Source of the DNA: Oscillospiraceae bacterium
GTDB taxonomy: Bacteria > Bacillota > Clostridia > Saccharofermentanales > Saccharofermentanaceae
Assembly (NCBI GenBank): GCA_902802325.1
Contig: CADCLV010000010.1
Span: 1 to 64,000 of the forward strand
DNA: 64,000 bases
Direction of reading: 5' to 3'
Part shown: piece by piece, positions 28,754-38,007 of the stretch
Numbering within the stretch: position 1 is the stretch's first letter
How the letters are laid out: each line of letters starts with the position of its first letter
The notes under the pieces: generated by a model
The model's database searches: none
The model's input: the letters and a program-made list of their open reading frames with translations, nothing else
What the model was told of the DNA's origin: nothing
Program-made: the position numbers and the translations under genes

Positions 28754-29326
28754 TTGGATAAGATGATCGTCCTCATAGGTATGCCCGGTTGCGGTAAGAC
28801 CACTATTGGCCGGATCATGGCCAAGGAACTGGGTGTCCCTTTTATCGATACAGATAACCTGATCGCGGAGGCGGAAGGGATGCCCCTTTCCCAGATCCAG
28901 CAGAAGAAGGGAATGAAATATTTCCTTTCGGCGGAGGAACAGGCTCTTTTGTCTCTCGATGATACACCGAAGGTGGTGGCAACCGGAGGCAGTGCGATCC
29001 TCTGCCCTTATGGCATGATGTATCTGACCTCGATCGCGACGGTGGTTTATCTGGAAGTGGATCTCCATATGCTCAGGCTTCGGATGGGAGATCCGAAAAA
29101 ACGTGGTGTAGTTCTGGCTCCGAACCAGACTATCACCGGAGTATATAAAGAACGGCGCCCGCTGTACATGCGGTACGCGGATGTGCGGATCCGGACCAGA
29201 AATACCCGGCCGAGATCTACCGCGATGTATATTCTGGACGTGTTGAACGGTAAGAAGAAAGAAACTGATGGGGATGGACCAAAAGAAAGGACGGCCACAG
29301 ATGGCGGAGAAGAAAAAAACAGATAA
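28754..29326 (+). CDS. Shikimate kinase-like protein
   Basis: A 190-residue P-loop kinase of the AroK group, which phosphorylates shikimate in aromatic synthesis. Seen are Walker A GMPGCGKTTIGRIM, the substrate-binding aspartates in FIDTDNLI, ATGGSAIL (family GGG is GGS here) and a lid-like KERRPLYMRYAD. The basic C-terminal tail of about 25 residues is unusual and overlaps the next gene. The start is TTG, 9 bases after a G-rich site; a later ATG at 28763 is too distant from it. Lack of other aro genes nearby leaves the substrate open. Confidence 0.8.
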   Translation: MDKMIVLIGMPGCGKTTIGRIMAKELGVPFIDTDNLIAEAEGMPLSQIQQKKGMKYFLSAEEQALLSLDDTPKVVATGGSAILCPYGMMYLTSIATVVYLEVDLHMLRLRMGDPKKRGVVLAPNQTITGVYKERRPLYMRYADVRIRTRNTRPRSTAMYILDVLNGKKKETDGDGPKERTATDGGEEKNR

Positions 29327-29612
29327 GAAGAAAGAATCCCTGCTTTATGATCTGGCAGATCTTTTTAAGGTGTTCGGAGACTCAACGAGGATCCGCATTC
29401 TCTATGCTTTACTGGAAGGACCTCTCTGTGTCGGCGATCTGGCCAATGTGCTGGAGATGAACCAGTCGGCGGTCTCCCATCAACTGAAGATCTTAAAGCA
29501 GAATAAGCTGGTGAAGAACACCCGTAACGGTAAAGCCATCAACTATGAGCTGGCAGATGATCACGTCAAGGACATTTTGCAGATCGGCCAGGATCATATC
29601 GAAGAACTATAA
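29301..29612 (+). CDS. ArsR/SmtB family transcriptional regulator
   Basis: A 103-residue winged-helix repressor. The core KVFGDSTRIRILYALLEGPL then CVGDLANVLEMNQSAVSHQL KILKQNKLV is the standard ArsR fold, with the recognition helix in QSAVSHQLKIL. The arsenic-type ELCVC metal motif is reduced to a single Cys (LCVGDL), so the ligand is uncertain. A C-terminal DDHVKDI plus HIEEL helix could carry a zinc site like SmtB/CzrA. The start at 29301 is chosen for GAAAGGA 9 bases upstream; it overlaps the end of the previous gene. Confidence 0.88.
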   Translation: MAEKKKTDKKKESLLYDLADLFKVFGDSTRIRILYALLEGPLCVGDLANVLEMNQSAVSHQLKILKQNKLVKNTRNGKAINYELADDHVKDILQIGQDHIEEL

Positions 29613-29657
29613 GATCAGATCTTCCCATAAACGAAAAAGAAGGAACGGTAAGAAGAA

Positions 29658-30233
29658 ATGGATAGACGTCCCTCGTTTAGCGCGCTGGACATTATTTCCA
29701 AAGTGATCCGGGAGCATGTCCGTCCCGGAGATATATGCATCGATGCCACCGCCGGCCGGGGAAACGATACAGCCATGCTGTGTGAACTGGTAGGTGATAC
29801 GGGCCATGTGCTGGCCTTTGATATTCAGGAAGATGCCATCAGCAGCACAAGAACACTTCTGGAAGAAAGAAATCTTCTTTCAAGAGCGGAGCTTCACCTG
29901 GAAAGCCATAGTGAAATGGGAAAGTATCTGCAAGAGGAAACAGTATCCTGTATTACTTTTAATTTCGGATGGCTTCCCAAAGGCGACCACAATATCTTTA
30001 CGAAAAAGGAAACCAGTATCCCGGCTATCGAGGCGGGACTGAAGCTTCTTTCCGACGGCGGGATCATGACCTTGATCCTCTATTACGGACGGGAGACCGG
30101 ATTCGAGGAAAAGGATGCGCTTCTTTCCTATCTTCCGACGCTTGACAGCAGCAAGTATACTGTTGTGGAGATGCCTTTTGTGAACCGGAGCAATTGTCCT
30201 CCAATCCCGATCATCATCTTTAAGGGTAGATAA
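29658..30233 (+). CDS. Class I SAM methyltransferase, MnmM/YtqB family
   Basis: A 191-residue methyltransferase. The SAM-binding motif I is IDATAGRGNDTAML, followed by VLAFDIQEDAI. NFGWLPKGDHNIFTKKETSI is typical of the YtqB group, recently identified as MnmM, which methylates the wobble uridine of tRNA (nm5s2U34 to mnm5s2U34). The final PPIPIIIFKGR segment agrees. AAGGAACGG precedes the ATG. It lies between the ArsR gene and the GH43 gene, with gaps of 45 and 10 bases. Confidence 0.85.
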   Translation: MDRRPSFSALDIISKVIREHVRPGDICIDATAGRGNDTAMLCELVGDTGHVLAFDIQEDAISSTRTLLEERNLLSRAELHLESHSEMGKYLQEETVSCITFNFGWLPKGDHNIFTKKETSIPAIEAGLKLLSDGGIMTLILYYGRETGFEEKDALLSYLPTLDSSKYTVVEMPFVNRSNCPPIPIIIFKGR

Positions 30234-30243
30234 AGGAGCCACT

Positions 30244-31860
30244 ATGGCGCAGACAGAAATGAGAATGACAGCAGCGATGCGGCCGAATCTGGGCATGGAT
30301 TTTCCGGATCCGGATGTGATCTTTGTGGACGGCACGTATTACATGATCAGTACCACCATGCACTTTCTGCCGGGTGGACAGATCCTTCGTTCCGGAGATC
30401 TTCTTCACTGGGAACACGCAGCCTATGTCTTTGATACCCTCGACGGTACCGATGCCCAGAAACTGCGTAACGGAAAATATATCTACGGAAAAGGAATGTG
30501 GGCCGCGTCTTTACGCTACCACAAAGGAACATTTTATGTGGTCTTTGTCTGTAACGATACCCAGAAAACATATCTCTTCCGCTCAGAAAAGATCGAAGGT
30601 CCCTGGAGAAAAAGTGAGATCGAAGGTTTTTACCACGACTGCTCCCTGCTTTTCGATGACGATGACCGGATCTATGTAGTATACGGAAACCGGAGTATCT
30701 ACCTGACGGAACTGAATGCGGAATTAACAGGGCCAAAAGAAGGCGGACTTTCCCGGCTTCTTTTAAAGGATTCCGACGAGACGCGGCTGGGTTTTGAAGG
30801 TTCCCATTTTTATAAGATCAACGGACGCTATTATCTGTTTTTTATCCATTCCCGGAAAGACAGATGGCGCCGTGTGGAAGCCTGCTTTTCTTCAGATTCT
30901 CTGGAAGGAGAATTTGAAGGTGGCGATATTTTCGATGACGATATGGGTTTCCGGGATTCCGGCATTGCCCAGGGCGGTATCGTGCAGGGAGTCGGCGGCA
31001 ACTGGTATGCCGTGATGTTTCAGGACAGCGGGGCAGTAGGAAGACTTCCGGTGGTGGTGCCGGTTACTTTTGAAAACCGCCGGCCGGTATTCGGAATCGA
31101 TGGAAAAGCCCCGAAGACTCTGTCTCTTCCGATCTCGGAAAAGTTCCCGGAAGGGTATGAGTATGCGCCGCTTTCTTCTTCCGACGATTTCCGTTATGGA
31201 TTTCCCTGGGGCACGAAGAAAGAAGACACCTCCGATCCGGAAACGTTTCAGCGGAAATACGGGACCTTCGGACTCTCCAGCGTCTGGCAGTGTAATCACG
31301 AGCCGGATCTGAATCTTTTATATCGGGACGAGAAGACCGGTACGCTCTGGATCACGACCGATATCTTGAGCCTGAATATCAATCACTGCAAAAATACCAT
31401 GACCCAAAGGATGCGCTATCCGGGATCGGCGGCGGAAGTCACTCTTGATTATTCGCATCTTAAGGATGGGGACAAGATGGGCCTTTGCGCCTTTCAGGGC
31501 GACTATGCCTGGGTAGGTGTAGAAAGAAGAGCAGACCGGTTCTTCGAAGTGATGGTGGCCCATACGAGCACCGAAGGGATATGGGATCTAAGCCCGGTTC
31601 CCGGAGACATAATCGAAGAGCGGGAACTTTCTCCTTCTTCGGAAAAAGCACTTCGTGTCCGTATGGAAGTGGATTTTTCCAGTGAAAAAGACCAGGCTTC
31701 ATGCCTGACGAAAAAGGGAGATTCGTGGGAGAGTATCGGAAAGCCCCACAAGCTTTGTTTCCGGCTGGATCATTTCACCGGTGTGAGGTTCGGATTATTC
31801 GTGTATTCCACGAAGGAGACCGGCGGAAAAGGCGGCTTCTCCCGATTTGATTTTGAATAA
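30244..31860 (+). CDS. Glycoside hydrolase family 43 (beta-xylosidase-like)
   Basis: A 538-residue intracellular glycosidase. The five-bladed propeller (about 1-310) shows the general base Asp in FPDPDVIFVDGTYYM, the second Asp in YHDCSLLFDDDDRIYVVYG and the acid Glu in GFEGSHFYKINGRYYLF. A C-terminal beta-sandwich (about 330-538) resembles the GH43 xylosidase C2 domain. No signal peptide is present, so it would act on imported oligosaccharides. Xylan or arabinoxylan fragments are likely substrates, but specificity cannot be read. GGAGCC lies before the ATG, 10 bases after the methyltransferase stop. Confidence 0.9.
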   Translation: MAQTEMRMTAAMRPNLGMDFPDPDVIFVDGTYYMISTTMHFLPGGQILRSGDLLHWEHAAYVFDTLDGTDAQKLRNGKYIYGKGMWAASLRYHKGTFYVVFVCNDTQKTYLFRSEKIEGPWRKSEIEGFYHDCSLLFDDDDRIYVVYGNRSIYLTELNAELTGPKEGGLSRLLLKDSDETRLGFEGSHFYKINGRYYLFFIHSRKDRWRRVEACFSSDSLEGEFEGGDIFDDDMGFRDSGIAQGGIVQGVGGNWYAVMFQDSGAVGRLPVVVPVTFENRRPVFGIDGKAPKTLSLPISEKFPEGYEYAPLSSSDDFRYGFPWGTKKEDTSDPETFQRKYGTFGLSSVWQCNHEPDLNLLYRDEKTGTLWITTDILSLNINHCKNTMTQRMRYPGSAAEVTLDYSHLKDGDKMGLCAFQGDYAWVGVERRADRFFEVMVAHTSTEGIWDLSPVPGDIIEERELSPSSEKALRVRMEVDFSSEKDQASCLTKKGDSWESIGKPHKLCFRLDHFTGVRFGLFVYSTKETGGKGGFSRFDFE

Positions 31861-31872
31861 GAGGTAGATGAC

Positions 31873-32994
31873 ATGTTTATAGTTCTCTTTGCGGTTATTT
31901 TCCTGATATTACTTCTGGGATTATGGTATCTGTTCCTCCGGTTCAGAAAGATCTTTTCCAGAGGAATCGATCCGAAGACACTTTCGAAAAAAGAGAAAAC
32001 GAGGTGTTCAGTACTGGCAGCGGTCCCGGTTGTGATCATGACTGTTCTTTGTGTGGTCCGGCCCTATATCTTTATTATCCCGCTTTTACATCTGATCCTG
32101 ATCTGGATGATTCTGGAATGTGTGTCCGGACTTATCGAAAAATACCTTTTGGGGAAAAACGAAAAGAAAAAGAAGATGCCTTTCTGGCTTACCGGCGCCC
32201 TGGCGCTTCTGATCACGGGCGTGTATATGAGTATCGCGTACTATCTTGCCGTGCATGTCGTGGAGACCCGGTATGAGATCCATACGAAAAAGGATGTGCC
32301 GGCACTTCGTATCGCCCTGATCGCCGACTCCCATCTCGGAGCCTGCTTTGACGGCGAAGGATTTGCCGAGCATATGAAGACTATCGAAGAGCAGAAGCCG
32401 GATCTTTTAGTCATCTCCGGTGACTTTGTCGATGATGATTCGAAGAGAAAAGATATGGTCCGGGCGGTGCAGGCACTGGGTGAAATGGATCTTCCTTATG
32501 GAGTGTTCTATGTTCCCGGAAACCACGACGTGGGCTACGGAAATTCCCGCGATTTTACCTATGAGGAAATGCTTGATGAAATGGCCAGAAACCACGTAAT
32601 GGTCCTGGAGGACGAAGTGGTCGAACTGGGAAGCGGATACTATCTTTTAGGAAGAAAAGACAGAAGCATGGAAAGAATGGATATCTCCGATCTGAATCAG
32701 GATCTGGATCCGGACCGTTTCCTGATCGTTTTGAATCACCAGCCCAATGACTATAAGGCGGAAGAAGCGGCAGGCTGTGATCTGGTGTTAAGCGGACATA
32801 CCCATGGCGGACAGATGTTCCCGATCCGGCCCATCGGAGAACTGATCGGAGCCAACGATGCGACCTACGGCGTAAAGAAAAAAGGAAATACCACATTTAT
32901 CGTTACCTCTGGTATTGCAGACTGGGCCATTCCTTATAAGAGCGGCACCATTTCGGAATACTGTCTGATCGATGTCATACCGGATGAGACCTGA
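31873..32994 (+). CDS. Membrane-bound calcineurin-type metallophosphoesterase
   Basis: A 373-residue YkuE-like protein. Three N-terminal membrane helices (residues about 1-125) precede the phosphoesterase domain. Metal motifs are IALIADSHLG, VISGDFVDD, VPGNHDVGYG, LNHQPNDY and LSGHTHGGQ, the full set of the family. The active site would face outside. It starts 12 bases after the GH43 stop. YkuE-type enzymes are implicated in envelope or lipid processing. A second copy lies at 50596-51468. Confidence 0.9.
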   Translation: MFIVLFAVIFLILLLGLWYLFLRFRKIFSRGIDPKTLSKKEKTRCSVLAAVPVVIMTVLCVVRPYIFIIPLLHLILIWMILECVSGLIEKYLLGKNEKKKKMPFWLTGALALLITGVYMSIAYYLAVHVVETRYEIHTKKDVPALRIALIADSHLGACFDGEGFAEHMKTIEEQKPDLLVISGDFVDDDSKRKDMVRAVQALGEMDLPYGVFYVPGNHDVGYGNSRDFTYEEMLDEMARNHVMVLEDEVVELGSGYYLLGRKDRSMERMDISDLNQDLDPDRFLIVLNHQPNDYKAEEAAGCDLVLSGHTHGGQMFPIRPIGELIGANDATYGVKKKGNTTFIVTSGIADWAIPYKSGTISEYCLIDVIPDET

Positions 32995-33019
32995 AATCGG
33001 CGCCAAAGGGTGAAAACTC

Positions 33020-33028
33020 TGCTATAAT
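33020..33028 (+). promoter_or_regulatory. Extended -10 promoter
   Basis: TG-C-TATAAT (33020-33028) upstream of the zinc protease gene; the -35 is poor. Confidence 0.55.
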
Positions 33029-33071
33029 GAGGGCAATCGAGTAACCCGTTTTTCTGAAAGGAAGGATGAAT

Positions 33072-33800
33072 ATGTTCTGGGACATCATGCTCTACTTTGG
33101 ATATCCGATCTCCATCGGACTGGTTGTATTAGGTGCGATCGTCAGCGCGAATTGTCAGCGTACGTTTGCAAAGTACAGTAAACAGCTTGCTGCAAACGGA
33201 ATGACCGGTGCCATGGCGGCCCAGCGGATCCTGAGCGCCTATGGTGTAAATGATGTCACCATCCAGCACATAAGCGGAAACCTGACAGATAACTATTCAC
33301 CGAAGGATAAGACACTGAATCTTTCGGATTCGGTCTATGCCAGTTCATCGATCGCGGCAGTAGGTGTTGCCGCTCATGAGTGCGGTCACGCCATCCAGCA
33401 TCACGTGGGATTTCTTCCCAATAAGATCCGCGCTCTTTTGGTCCCTGCCGCCAACATCGGTTCGAAGTTCGGACTGAGCATCGCGATGATCGGTGTCATC
33501 CTGACCGGATACCTGAGCTATTCGGATAACGGCAGTTCCCAGCTGGGCCTGACCCTTCTGAACATTGGTATCATCATGTATGCTGCCTGTGTTCTTTTCT
33601 ATCTCGTCACTTTGCCGGTGGAACTGGATGCTTCCCGCCGCGCACTGAAGATCCTGAAAAATGACGGACTTCTGGCCGGTTCTGAAATGGGAGGTGCCAG
33701 AAAAGTGCTTTCCGCCGCAGCCATGACCTATATCGCTTCGGCCGCTTCCGCGCTCGTTATGCTTCTTCGTCTGATCGCCATCAGTAAGAGAAGAGATTGA
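33072..33800 (+). CDS. YugP-like neutral zinc metallopeptidase
   Basis: A 242-residue integral membrane zinc peptidase of the YugP/neutral zinc metallopeptidase type. The zinc motif HECGHAIQHH lies between hydrophobic segments. An N-terminal helix and SANCQRTFAKYSKQLAANGM are followed by the conserved NLTDNYSPKDKTLNLSDSVY, and the third-ligand region is LPVELDASRRA. The start at 33072 is preferred because AAAGGAAGG lies 6 bases upstream; the ATG at 33066 abuts that site. Confidence 0.88.
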   Translation: MFWDIMLYFGYPISIGLVVLGAIVSANCQRTFAKYSKQLAANGMTGAMAAQRILSAYGVNDVTIQHISGNLTDNYSPKDKTLNLSDSVYASSSIAAVGVAAHECGHAIQHHVGFLPNKIRALLVPAANIGSKFGLSIAMIGVILTGYLSYSDNGSSQLGLTLLNIGIIMYAACVLFYLVTLPVELDASRRALKILKNDGLLAGSEMGGARKVLSAAAMTYIASAASALVMLLRLIAISKRRD

Positions 33801-33860
33801 GAGCGGAGTCGAACGAAACGTCGGTTACGAAAAGAAAAGTTTTTCGAAAAGTCCAACTAC

Positions 33861-33869
33861 TGATATAAA
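33861..33869 (+). promoter_or_regulatory. Extended -10 promoter of the surface protein gene
   Basis: TG-A-TATAAA (33861-33869) with a poor -35, about 75 bases before the ATG. Confidence 0.45.
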
Positions 33870-33943
33870 ATCTTGCGAGGCTTTCTTCCTGAAAAGTAAG
33901 ATACGTACACATTACGAAAATCTACTTGAAGGAGAGAAGGACT

Positions 33944-36900
33944 ATGACAAGAAAAACGAATTTTAAACCTTGGAAATCCAGGCGCGTTCTGGCGCTGTTT
34001 CTGGCTCTTTCCTGTCTGTCCTTTGCGCTTCCGTCCCTCTGGTTTTGCCGGACGGTACTGGCCGAAGGACCTCTCCCGGAAACGGGAAATCACGTATACC
34101 ACGATGACGAATATTTTGAACTGTATCACGAGGTCTCAGGGGAAGTGGTTCCTAAGATCCTGGAGTACATGTATGCCGAAACTTTGGACGGAGACCTTCG
34201 GCCGGTCTATTGTGTCCGGGCAGGCGCCCCTTCTCCGGAGACCGGAAGTATAGAGCCAGCAGTGATGCAGGATCCGGAAGCCTCAGCTCTTCTTGGAAAG
34301 ATCCAGTATGTGATCGAGATGGGCCCGGAAGAATTCGAGATCCCGGATGTGATCTCCGGGCACCCGCATATCCATTACTGTGTCCGGCAGATCCTGATCT
34401 GGCATCTGGTATCGCTTTACCGGGATAGCTTAAGCCCGGAGTCCCGCTCCTTTTTCGGCGGCATCGGCCTGGATACCTTTGTTGATGGCGAAGGCAGCGG
34501 CCCCACTGCCGTGAAGATCCTTTCCGAAGCCAAACGCCTGTGGGAAGTTTACGACGAAATGGGCCGTCCGTCCTGTGCCGGTGCCTATACTCCGGATTAC
34601 CGTGCCCGGATGGAAGATGTCAGCTCTATGCGATTTGATCCCGCATCCGGAAAATACGCCGTGGAATTTACCGTGGAAGTCCGGGAGACCCATACGGGAA
34701 AACGAGGCGGTACTTTCCGTTTTACTTCCCATACCGGCGGAAAGATCTATCTTATAAACGACGATGGCAGTACCGGATCGGAAGTCCGGTACGAGGAAAG
34801 CTATCCATATGGATGGCGGTTCCGCATGCTGGGTTCCCTGAATGAAATGGAAAGCGGGGAACACCTGAAAAACATGGCGGCTTCGGTGGAGACAGTAGAT
34901 AACGGCGACAATATCGCACCGCAGAGAATGTACGGTTACTTCTTCGATGATGCACTTTCTCCAAGCGGACTTCCCAGGCAGACCTATGTGGGCTGGTACG
35001 AAAGTTCAGTAAAATCATTTTCCGGCACTTCCGGCTCATGGAAAGTCAGCTTGTGGGATGTGGATCTTCGGAAACGATCGGTGTTTTCGGATCTTTCTTT
35101 GCCGGAAGAAGGGGCGGAATTTGAAGTCTATTCTTCTTTCTACAGCTCTTATTCCCAGGCTTTGGGAAATGCACTGGGCTTTTTATGTTATTCGGACGGG
35201 GAAGGGAAGATCCGGGACAGAAAGACAGGAAAGATCCTTTCTCTTCCTTCCGGGAACTACACGATCCGGCAGACCTCTGTACCGGAAGGAACAGAGGAAA
35301 TGCACCCGAATCCGGGCACATTTACGGTGACAGAAAGCGGCTTTTCCGGAACCACCTATCTGGATGATGAAATGAAGGCCGGAAAGTTTTCCATTATAAA
35401 GAAGATCCAGACCGGAGAAGATATCCAGAAGGATACCCCCTTTTCAGAACTGGAGCCGGAAGAAAATGCCATGTTTGCCGTGTGGCCGGTCCGCTATGCT
35501 TCCTACGAAGAGACACCTGCCGCCTACCGGGATATATTACTGACGGATAAAGACGGAAAAGCACAAACAAAGATCCTTCCCTATGGAGAGTACCGTGTCC
35601 ATCAGCTGGAATCGGAAGCCACCCGGTATACCTGTACCTGTGACGATGTCACCGTATGGATCCGGGGAGAAGGGGAAAATACTGTTCTGAACCTTCGAAA
35701 CCGCCGCTACGAGCAGAAACTGCAGATCCGGAAGATCGATGAAAGAAACGGAAAACTTGTGCCGGCTTCCGGAGTGACTTTCCAGGTGCTGGACGAAAAT
35801 AAAAATATCCTTTCTGACAGCGAAGGACGAAACTCCTTTCAAACAGCAGAAGACGGCACATGTTCTCTTTCCACGCTGCCGCTTCCGGTGGGACAGTATT
35901 ACATCCGTGAACTTTCCGCCCCGGCCGGATTCGTTCTGTCCGATGAAATGATCCCGGTTGAGGTAAAAAAGGATGAGGCCTTTATTGGCGTAGGCCCTGA
36001 CGGGGACATGAAGGCGGTAGACTTTGCCGACCGTCCGGTGGAGGTGACGCTGGAACTGAAAAAGAGTGGAGAGCAGCTTACTTCCGCATCGAAAAAAGAT
36101 ACCGGATACGAGGGCCTTTCCGGCTATGCCTTTACTTACGAAGAAAGAGCCTTGAGCGGTGCTGTTTATGAGCTCTACTGCGAGGAGGATGTCCTGGATT
36201 TTTCCAGAGATATTTCTCTTTTCGATCCGAAGGAATATCCGGAGGGAGTGTATTTCCTTTCGGAAGACGGAACGCGTTTCACGCCTTATCAGATGTTCGA
36301 CATCGACGGAGATGGCGAAAAAGAAACGCCGCTGAAGGAGGGCACCTGGCTTGGGACCTATGAGACGGACGAAGACGGCCGCATTGTGGTCGAAGGACTC
36401 TCCCTGGATGCCTCCCGCGGCAAAGCCACATATAAGATGCTGGAAGTTTCGGCACCGGAAGGATTTCTGGTGGACCCGGATCCGGTGGTCTTTACTGTCA
36501 CGGATGAACGGGAAGACCAGACTGTTACCGTGATCCGGGAAGTGAAGCCGGTAATGGATGAAAGACAGAAAGTGGAACTTTCTTTTGAAAAGAAAGGAAG
36601 TGACTGCCGATTTGACCCTGTATCGAAAGAATATATTTCCGAGGAAAAAGCACTTTCCGGCGCCGTGATGGGTATCTATGCGGAAGAAGACATAAGGTCG
36701 GCATCCGGCGAGACACTGGTCTTTAAGGACGAGCTTATCGAGGTGGTCGTGTCTGATGAAAAGGGACACTGCCAAAGCGTGGAAGATTATCCTTTCAGCG
36801 GAAACTTCTACGTGCAGGAGATCGCGTCCCCCGAAGGATATGTGCGCTCGACGGAAAAGTATCCGTTATCTGCGGCTTCGAAGGAGACATCGGAAAATGT

Positions 36901-37999
36901 GCCGTCCCGGATCGTTACGCTTTCTGAACCGATCCGAAATGAGAAAGCCAGGGCCTTCCTGGAGATCCGAAAGACGGCTTCGGATACCTCTGCTCCTATG
37001 AAAGATGTGGAGTTTGAGATCTATACCGGAGAAGGCGCACTTGTGGAGAAACTGATTACCGATAAGGACGGCAAAGCCACCTCCCGGACCTGTTTCCCTT
37101 ACGGAGAAAAACTGATCCTGAAAGAAGTAAAGACGGATCCGGACTATGGTCTTTCCCGGGAGATACCGGTTTCTATTTCCCTTAAGCAGACAAGGATCGA
37201 GTCGGTTCCGGTTCAGGTCCTTTCGGTAGTAAATTACCGAAAGTCCGAGATCCGGATCGAGAAAACTTGCGGAGATGATATTCGAACGCCTATGAATGGG
37301 GTCACTTTCCAGCTGTGGGAAAAGCGGGCCTCCGGTTTCCCGGACAGGCTTTTGGAGGAAAAGAAAACGGATGAAAGAGGCGTGGTTTTCTTTATGGCCG
37401 GGGAAGGCGATTACTACGTAAAAGAAACCGACGTGGGATCCTGGACCAGTTTCCGTCTTATGGACGAACCGATCCCGGTCCATTGCGAAAAGGAAGGGCA
37501 GCTTCAGTATTTCGAGGTGGCCGATGCGCCGACCGAGACTCTGGCCGAAAAGCGCTCTGCCGGAAATGGAGCGCTTCTTGGTAACTGCGGTATCTCCGTG
37601 CGGGACAAAGACGGAACGGTCCGTTCCTTTATCTGGGATGCTTCGCGGAACGGATATCTATACTGCCAGAAAGAAACCGAAAATGCGGTGACTGTACTTT
37701 ACACCAATAATGATCCCTCGGCTCCGCAGTTCGGAACGGTCAGCATCCTAGGTCTTCCTGCCGGAGACTACGAGATCTTTGAGGTGGAAGCACCGAAAGG
37801 GTATAGAAATGACAGTGAAGCCATGCCGGTGACTGTAGGAAACAGCGGAGTTCTGGGCGTGACCAGACTATACGACACCGCGAAGACTTCCGAGACAGAC
37901 ATGATCTTCGGGATCGGATGCTGCACGGCTTTCGGCTCATCGGCGCTGGCGCTTCTGGCACTGGGTGTCCTGGAAATAAGCAAGAGAAGAAAAGGATAA
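33944..37999 (+). CDS. Thioester-domain/CnaB (SpaA-like) surface adhesin
   Basis: A 1351-residue wall-associated protein. Signal peptide (about 1-41, LALFLALSCLSFALP). Next an N-terminal region (about 45-340) resembles a thioester (TQXA-type) domain: Cys90 in PVYCVRAG and Gln149 in CVRQILIWHL could form the Cys-Gln bond that attaches covalently to host or matrix amines. At least six beta-sandwich CnaB/SpaA-like repeats follow (about 390-1290), recognisable by xGxYxIxExxxPxG endings such as GQYYIRELSAPAGF and GDYEIFEVEAPKGY. The C-terminal helix and SKRRKG tail look like a sorting signal, but the motif before the helix is TAKTSETD, not LPXTG. Start ATG chosen for AAGGAG 9 bases upstream. It converges with a sortase gene 8 bases away. 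Confidence 0.88.
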   Translation: MTRKTNFKPWKSRRVLALFLALSCLSFALPSLWFCRTVLAEGPLPETGNHVYHDDEYFELYHEVSGEVVPKILEYMYAETLDGDLRPVYCVRAGAPSPETGSIEPAVMQDPEASALLGKIQYVIEMGPEEFEIPDVISGHPHIHYCVRQILIWHLVSLYRDSLSPESRSFFGGIGLDTFVDGEGSGPTAVKILSEAKRLWEVYDEMGRPSCAGAYTPDYRARMEDVSSMRFDPASGKYAVEFTVEVRETHTGKRGGTFRFTSHTGGKIYLINDDGSTGSEVRYEESYPYGWRFRMLGSLNEMESGEHLKNMAASVETVDNGDNIAPQRMYGYFFDDALSPSGLPRQTYVGWYESSVKSFSGTSGSWKVSLWDVDLRKRSVFSDLSLPEEGAEFEVYSSFYSSYSQALGNALGFLCYSDGEGKIRDRKTGKILSLPSGNYTIRQTSVPEGTEEMHPNPGTFTVTESGFSGTTYLDDEMKAGKFSIIKKIQTGEDIQKDTPFSELEPEENAMFAVWPVRYASYEETPAAYRDILLTDKDGKAQTKILPYGEYRVHQLESEATRYTCTCDDVTVWIRGEGENTVLNLRNRRYEQKLQIRKIDERNGKLVPASGVTFQVLDENKNILSDSEGRNSFQTAEDGTCSLSTLPLPVGQYYIRELSAPAGFVLSDEMIPVEVKKDEAFIGVGPDGDMKAVDFADRPVEVTLELKKSGEQLTSASKKDTGYEGLSGYAFTYEERALSGAVYELYCEEDVLDFSRDISLFDPKEYPEGVYFLSEDGTRFTPYQMFDIDGDGEKETPLKEGTWLGTYETDEDGRIVVEGLSLDASRGKATYKMLEVSAPEGFLVDPDPVVFTVTDEREDQTVTVIREVKPVMDERQKVELSFEKKGSDCRFDPVSKEYISEEKALSGAVMGIYAEEDIRSASGETLVFKDELIEVVVSDEKGHCQSVEDYPFSGNFYVQEIASPEGYVRSTEKYPLSAASKETSENVPSRIVTLSEPIRNEKARAFLEIRKTASDTSAPMKDVEFEIYTGEGALVEKLITDKDGKATSRTCFPYGEKLILKEVKTDPDYGLSREIPVSISLKQTRIESVPVQVLSVVNYRKSEIRIEKTCGDDIRTPMNGVTFQLWEKRASGFPDRLLEEKKTDERGVVFFMAGEGDYYVKETDVGSWTSFRLMDEPIPVHCEKEGQLQYFEVADAPTETLAEKRSAGNGALLGNCGISVRDKDGTVRSFIWDASRNGYLYCQKETENAVTVLYTNNDPSAPQFGTVSILGLPAGDYEIFEVEAPKGYRNDSEAMPVTVGNSGVLGVTRLYDTAKTSETDMIFGIGCCTAFGSSALALLALGVLEISKRRKG

Positions 38000-38007
38000 G
38001 AAAAGTT

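Noticed and set aside
33801-33830. A second LexA-like box (GAACGAAACGTC) upstream of the adhesin gene.
   Set aside because: The right half reads CGTC rather than GTTC and the spacing does not fit; it lies upstream of a poor promoter.
37840-37999. A canonical LPXTG signal in the surface protein.
   Set aside because: No LPXTG, NPQTN or similar string occurs before the final helix; only TAKTSETD is there.
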